A DNA stretch of 64,000 nt from Streptomyces griseoruber. GTDB lineage: Bacteria; Actinomycetota; Actinomycetes; Streptomycetales; Streptomycetaceae. The stretch covers positions 62,001 through 126,000 of the forward strand of contig NZ_KQ948781.1 in assembly GCF_001514205.1 (NCBI RefSeq), in the 5' to 3' direction. A program made the translations under genes and the position numbers. The notes beneath the pieces are model-generated. The model was not told where the DNA came from. It searched no databases and saw only the letters and a program-made list of their open reading frames with translations. Positions within the stretch are counted from its first letter, which is position 1. The number at the start of each line of letters is the position of its first letter. Positions 61,444 through 64,000 of the stretch are shown one piece after another.

Positions 61444-61992
61444 GTTCCGTCATTCCATCCCCATCATCCCTCGCGCGGTGCGCCAGGGATGCCCGGTCGG
61501 ATGTCCGGTGACCTGTCGGAAGGGAGGCACGGGGCCGTCGCAGAACCACGGTGGTCCCCGGCGCGAGCGGCCCGGCCCCCCGCCCCTGTGAACCGGCCTG
61601 GCCGCGCCCCGCCGGTCACCCAGCTGCAGCCCGCCGCGCGCCCGTGGGTCAGCTCGTGCCAGAACAGCGCCCTCCACGACGACACGAAAGCCGTTTCCAG
61701 AGCATAGCCGCCCAGATCACCGACCAGATGTTCGATGAGCGCGTCGACGAGCGGACCGGTGCGCATCTTCCACCGGATCCGGTCGAGCCGTATCCGCCAC
61801 CCCGCTTCTCAGAGACAGCGCCCCCGACGGGCTTCCCAAGGCCCTGTCCGGTCTTCACATCAACCCCCGGTCTCAGCTTCTCAGCCGGCCAGTACCGCTC
61901 TTCCCCGGGGCATGAGCCAGCTGATGGCACCGAGAACGAGGCACGGTTCCTGAACCGCCCACGGACGCGGTCGTGGACGGTCGACGTACACG
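61444..61992. other. no supported gene
   Basis: Short frames exist (for example LETAFVSSWRALFWHELTHG on the minus strand near 61660), but none has a convincing start, family or neighbour. The region separates the thioredoxin-like gene from the PucR gene and may hold decayed coding sequence. Confidence 0.4.
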
Positions 61993-63132
61993 TCAGCTGC
62001 CCCGAAGACCAACCGCCAGGGTCAGTTCAAGGACCCGGTGTGGCGATGCGAGATCCGGAAACAGCTCCCGCAGCTGCGACATCCGGTACCGGACCGTCTG
62101 GGGATGGACGAACAACGCCGCCGCCACCTCGTCCCGCCTGCCCTGGTGCAGCAGCCACGCCCGCAACGTCTCCTCCAGCCGCCGTGCGGTCGCGACAGGC
62201 AAGGTCCGCAACGGTGCGAGGGCTCGGGCACGCAGGTCTGCGAACGCGTCCGCGTCGGCGCTCAGCACCAGCTCGGGCAGGTGGTCCTCGGTGTCGCGAA
62301 TATCAGAGGAGAGGGAGCGCGCACGTACGGCTCGTGCGTACGAGGCGGACGCACGAGTCCATGGCCGGGCCGGGCCGACCACGGCGGTGCGGTCGGTCAG
62401 CTGCCGCAGGAGATGTGACCGGTCGGCATCGGGGACGAGCAGCACACCGGTGGCGTCCGGCAGATCGTCGAGGACGAGGGTGCTCGGGTCGAGCGCACGG
62501 TAGGCAGGGGGTGCCTGGGCGGCGGGCAGCAGGACCGCGGTCAGCGAAACCGGAGGCTGCCACCCGGCCCGTTGAGCAGAGGCCAGCAGCATGTCCGGGC
62601 TCGCGCCGGCGAGGAGGTCGCGGGCCAGGTGTTCCAGGTGGCGCTCGTGGGCCCTGCCCCGGGCGGCCAGTTCGTCGGCGTGGCCCGCGGCGCTCGCGGC
62701 GGAGAGCTCGTCGATGTAGGCGAAGGTCAGCTCGGCGAACTTGGCGACCTCGGCGGCGGGCAGACCTGCGGGTACGGCACCCGCTGCCAGGCATCGCCAG
62801 GCCACGCGGGCGCCGACGCGGTAGGCGCTGAGCAGGGCGTCCATCGATCGGCCGTCGCGGACCTCGCCGCGGCCGAGCTCGTAGGCTGCGTCGCCGGCGT
62901 CGCCGCCTGTGGCGTTTCCGCTGGCGCGGTCCAGGTAGTGCCCCAGGGCGGTGCGGACGGCTCGGCGGATGGTGGCGCCCATGTGGCCCGAGAGGGCGTT
63001 GGCGTAGGGAGGGACCTCGTCGATGATCGCCTGGACGACCTCGTCGGCGGTGCTCTTCAGTGCGGCCCGAAGTGCGGTGACCGTCGTCTCATCCAGGGCC
63101 AGTTCGTTGGCCCTCCGGATTGCATGGCTCAC
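61993..63132 (-). CDS. PucR-family transcriptional regulator
   Basis: A 379-residue PucR/CdaR-like activator. The N-terminal half is a helical sensor (IRRAVRTALGHYLDRASGNA, LLSAYRVGARVAWRCLAAGA). The C-terminus is the PucR helix-turn-helix (ARRLEETLRAWLLHQGRRDE, VAAALFVHPQTVRYRMSQLR, ELFPDL). It is divergent from the ferredoxin reductase at 63220 with 87 bp between starts. In Streptomyces this regulator commonly sits beside a reductase plus fatty-acid desaturase operon, which would make membrane-lipid desaturation its target. Confidence 0.92.
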   Translation of the reverse strand: MSHAIRRANELALDETTVTALRAALKSTADEVVQAIIDEVPPYANALSGHMGATIRRAVRTALGHYLDRASGNATGGDAGDAAYELGRGEVRDGRSMDALLSAYRVGARVAWRCLAAGAVPAGLPAAEVAKFAELTFAYIDELSAASAAGHADELAARGRAHERHLEHLARDLLAGASPDMLLASAQRAGWQPPVSLTAVLLPAAQAPPAYRALDPSTLVLDDLPDATGVLLVPDADRSHLLRQLTDRTAVVGPARPWTRASASYARAVRARSLSSDIRDTEDHLPELVLSADADAFADLRARALAPLRTLPVATARRLEETLRAWLLHQGRRDEVAAALFVHPQTVRYRMSQLRELFPDLASPHRVLELTLAVGLRGS

Positions 63133-63219
63133 GTTTTTGTTCCCTGCGAACAGTTCAGCCGACCAGATTCACGTCCTGCGGTCAGGACTTTACGCCCTGC
63201 GGCGCAGCAAGCTGGAGTC

Positions 63220-64000
63220 ATGACGAGTACAGCCCTCCGCAGCAGGGCGTGGAAACTGCTGGAGATGGTCACGACGCCGCTACTGCCGTCGGACTACCTC
63301 GACCTGGTCAGCCCGCTGCGTGCGGGCGCTGACCTGCGTGGGCGCATCGAGGCCGTGCACCCCGAGACGGGTGACGCCGCGACCATCGTGATCAGGCCGG
63401 GACGGGGCTGGCGCGGTCACACCGCCGGTCAGTACGTGCGGATCGGGGTCGACGTCGACGGGGTGCGCCTGTGGCGTGCCTACTCCATCACCTCGCCGAC
63501 AGACCGCCAGGACGGCCGCGTCACGATCACCGTGAAGGCGATCCCGGACGGCAAGGTCAGCAACCACCTGGTCCGCAGGGCAAAACCGGGCACGCTGATC
63601 CAGCTCGACCAGGCGACCGGTGACTTCGTGCTGCCGCAGGCCAAGCCCGCCAAGGTGCTCTATCTGACGGCCGGCAGCGGCATCACGCCCGTGATGGGCA
63701 TGCTGCGCGACACCGAGTTCGACGACGTCGTCATGGTCCACTGCGCGCCACAGCCGCAAGACGTGATCTTCCGCAGCGAACTGCACGACCTGGTCGCGGA
63801 CAAGAAGCTGCGGCTCACCGAGGTGCACACCGACACAGACGGCATGCTCGACATCGCCCGTCTCGACGAACTCGTGCCCGACTGGGCCGAGCGCGAGACC
63901 TGGGCTTGCGGGCCCGCGGGCCTGCTCGACGCCGCCGAGGAGCACTGGAGCAAGCACGGCGTGCAAGAGCGCCTCCACACCGAACGCTTCCGGCCCAGCA
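63220..64000 (+). CDS. ferredoxin/flavodoxin reductase, FAD/NAD(P)H (3' end outside window)
   Basis: The first 260 residues of a ferredoxin-NADP reductase-type protein. The FAD site is RAYSIT (RxYSxx), the NAD(P)H site is YLTAGSGITPVMGMLR, and CGPAGLLDAAEEHW follows. A C-terminal 2Fe-2S domain is expected beyond the window end. It would pass electrons to a membrane desaturase or hydroxylase, usually encoded next. ATG 63220 follows CTGGAG. It is divergent from the PucR regulator, which probably activates it. Confidence 0.92.
   Translation, partial: MTSTALRSRAWKLLEMVTTPLLPSDYLDLVSPLRAGADLRGRIEAVHPETGDAATIVIRPGRGWRGHTAGQYVRIGVDVDGVRLWRAYSITSPTDRQDGRVTITVKAIPDGKVSNHLVRRAKPGTLIQLDQATGDFVLPQAKPAKVLYLTAGSGITPVMGMLRDTEFDDVVMVHCAPQPQDVIFRSELHDLVADKKLRLTEVHTDTDGMLDIARLDELVPDWAERETWACGPAGLLDAAEEHWSKHGVQERLHTERFRPS

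Noticed and set aside
1..64000. CRISPR array
   Set aside because: No series of regularly spaced direct repeats with unique spacers was seen, and no cas-like protein.
1..64000. tRNA or rRNA genes, including an attachment tRNA for the integrase
   Set aside because: No cloverleaf or rRNA-like stretch was recognised by eye; a tRNA search program would be needed to exclude short ones.

Overview
The window looks like chromosome of a Streptomyces-type actinobacterium. GC is very high, third codon positions are strongly G/C, GTG starts are common, genes overlap as ATGA, and the families are typical of the genus: DUF397, MmyB-like XRE regulators, the BlaI/M56 pair, NarL-type two-component pairs and HxlR regulators. 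The mix of an insertion-sequence graveyard with accessory genes suggests a variable part of the chromosome, for example an arm, but the sequence alone does not prove this.

Layout. 0-6.2 kb: the end of an alpha/beta hydrolase, a broken Tn3-family transposase, and an XRE-SDR pair flanked by opposite halves of IS5-type elements. 6.2-17 kb: mostly intact small regulatory modules (TetR; MFS pump with TetR; divergent HxlR/RidA; barstar; DUF397 with AraC; methyltransferase; a divergent XRE-TPR regulator and its partner). 17-27.3 kb: dense IS debris (IS1182, IS630, two copies of one IS5-superfamily element, IS3, IS30, and a nested pair of IS5-type elements) with a few host genes (an unknown protein at 20717-21622, DoxX, an accessory winged-helix protein). 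27.3-29.3 kb: agmatinase and a LysR regulator. 29.5-32.9 kb: more IS remnants (IS5, IS630, IS701, IS110) around a GNAT acetyltransferase.

33-52 kb is the best preserved block and is devoted to envelope and signalling. It holds an MFS transporter, three paralogous DUF347 (COG4705) membrane proteins, a BASS-type transporter, two NarL-type kinase/regulator pairs, one with an ABC-2 exporter beside it, a phospholipid methyltransferase-like protein, BlaI with an M56 protease, and an overlapping DedA-PAP2-PAP2-OmpR regulator-kinase operon. Each DUF347 gene has 11-nt spaced GTTCAGG-type direct repeats upstream. This suggests one OmpR/PhoP-class regulator, most simply the one encoded here, controls all three.

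52-64 kb: a small exported protein, a two-gene cassette of unknown function between ISL3 halves, a redox module (NTF2-like protein, SDR, divergent HxlR), a three-gene tyrosine-recombinase unit (integrase, XRE, zinc-finger partner) with its last gene truncated, a thioredoxin-fold protein lacking CxxC, and a PucR regulator divergent from a ferredoxin reductase that runs off the window. No rRNA, tRNA or CRISPR array was seen. Family names come from recognition of motifs, not from database searches.
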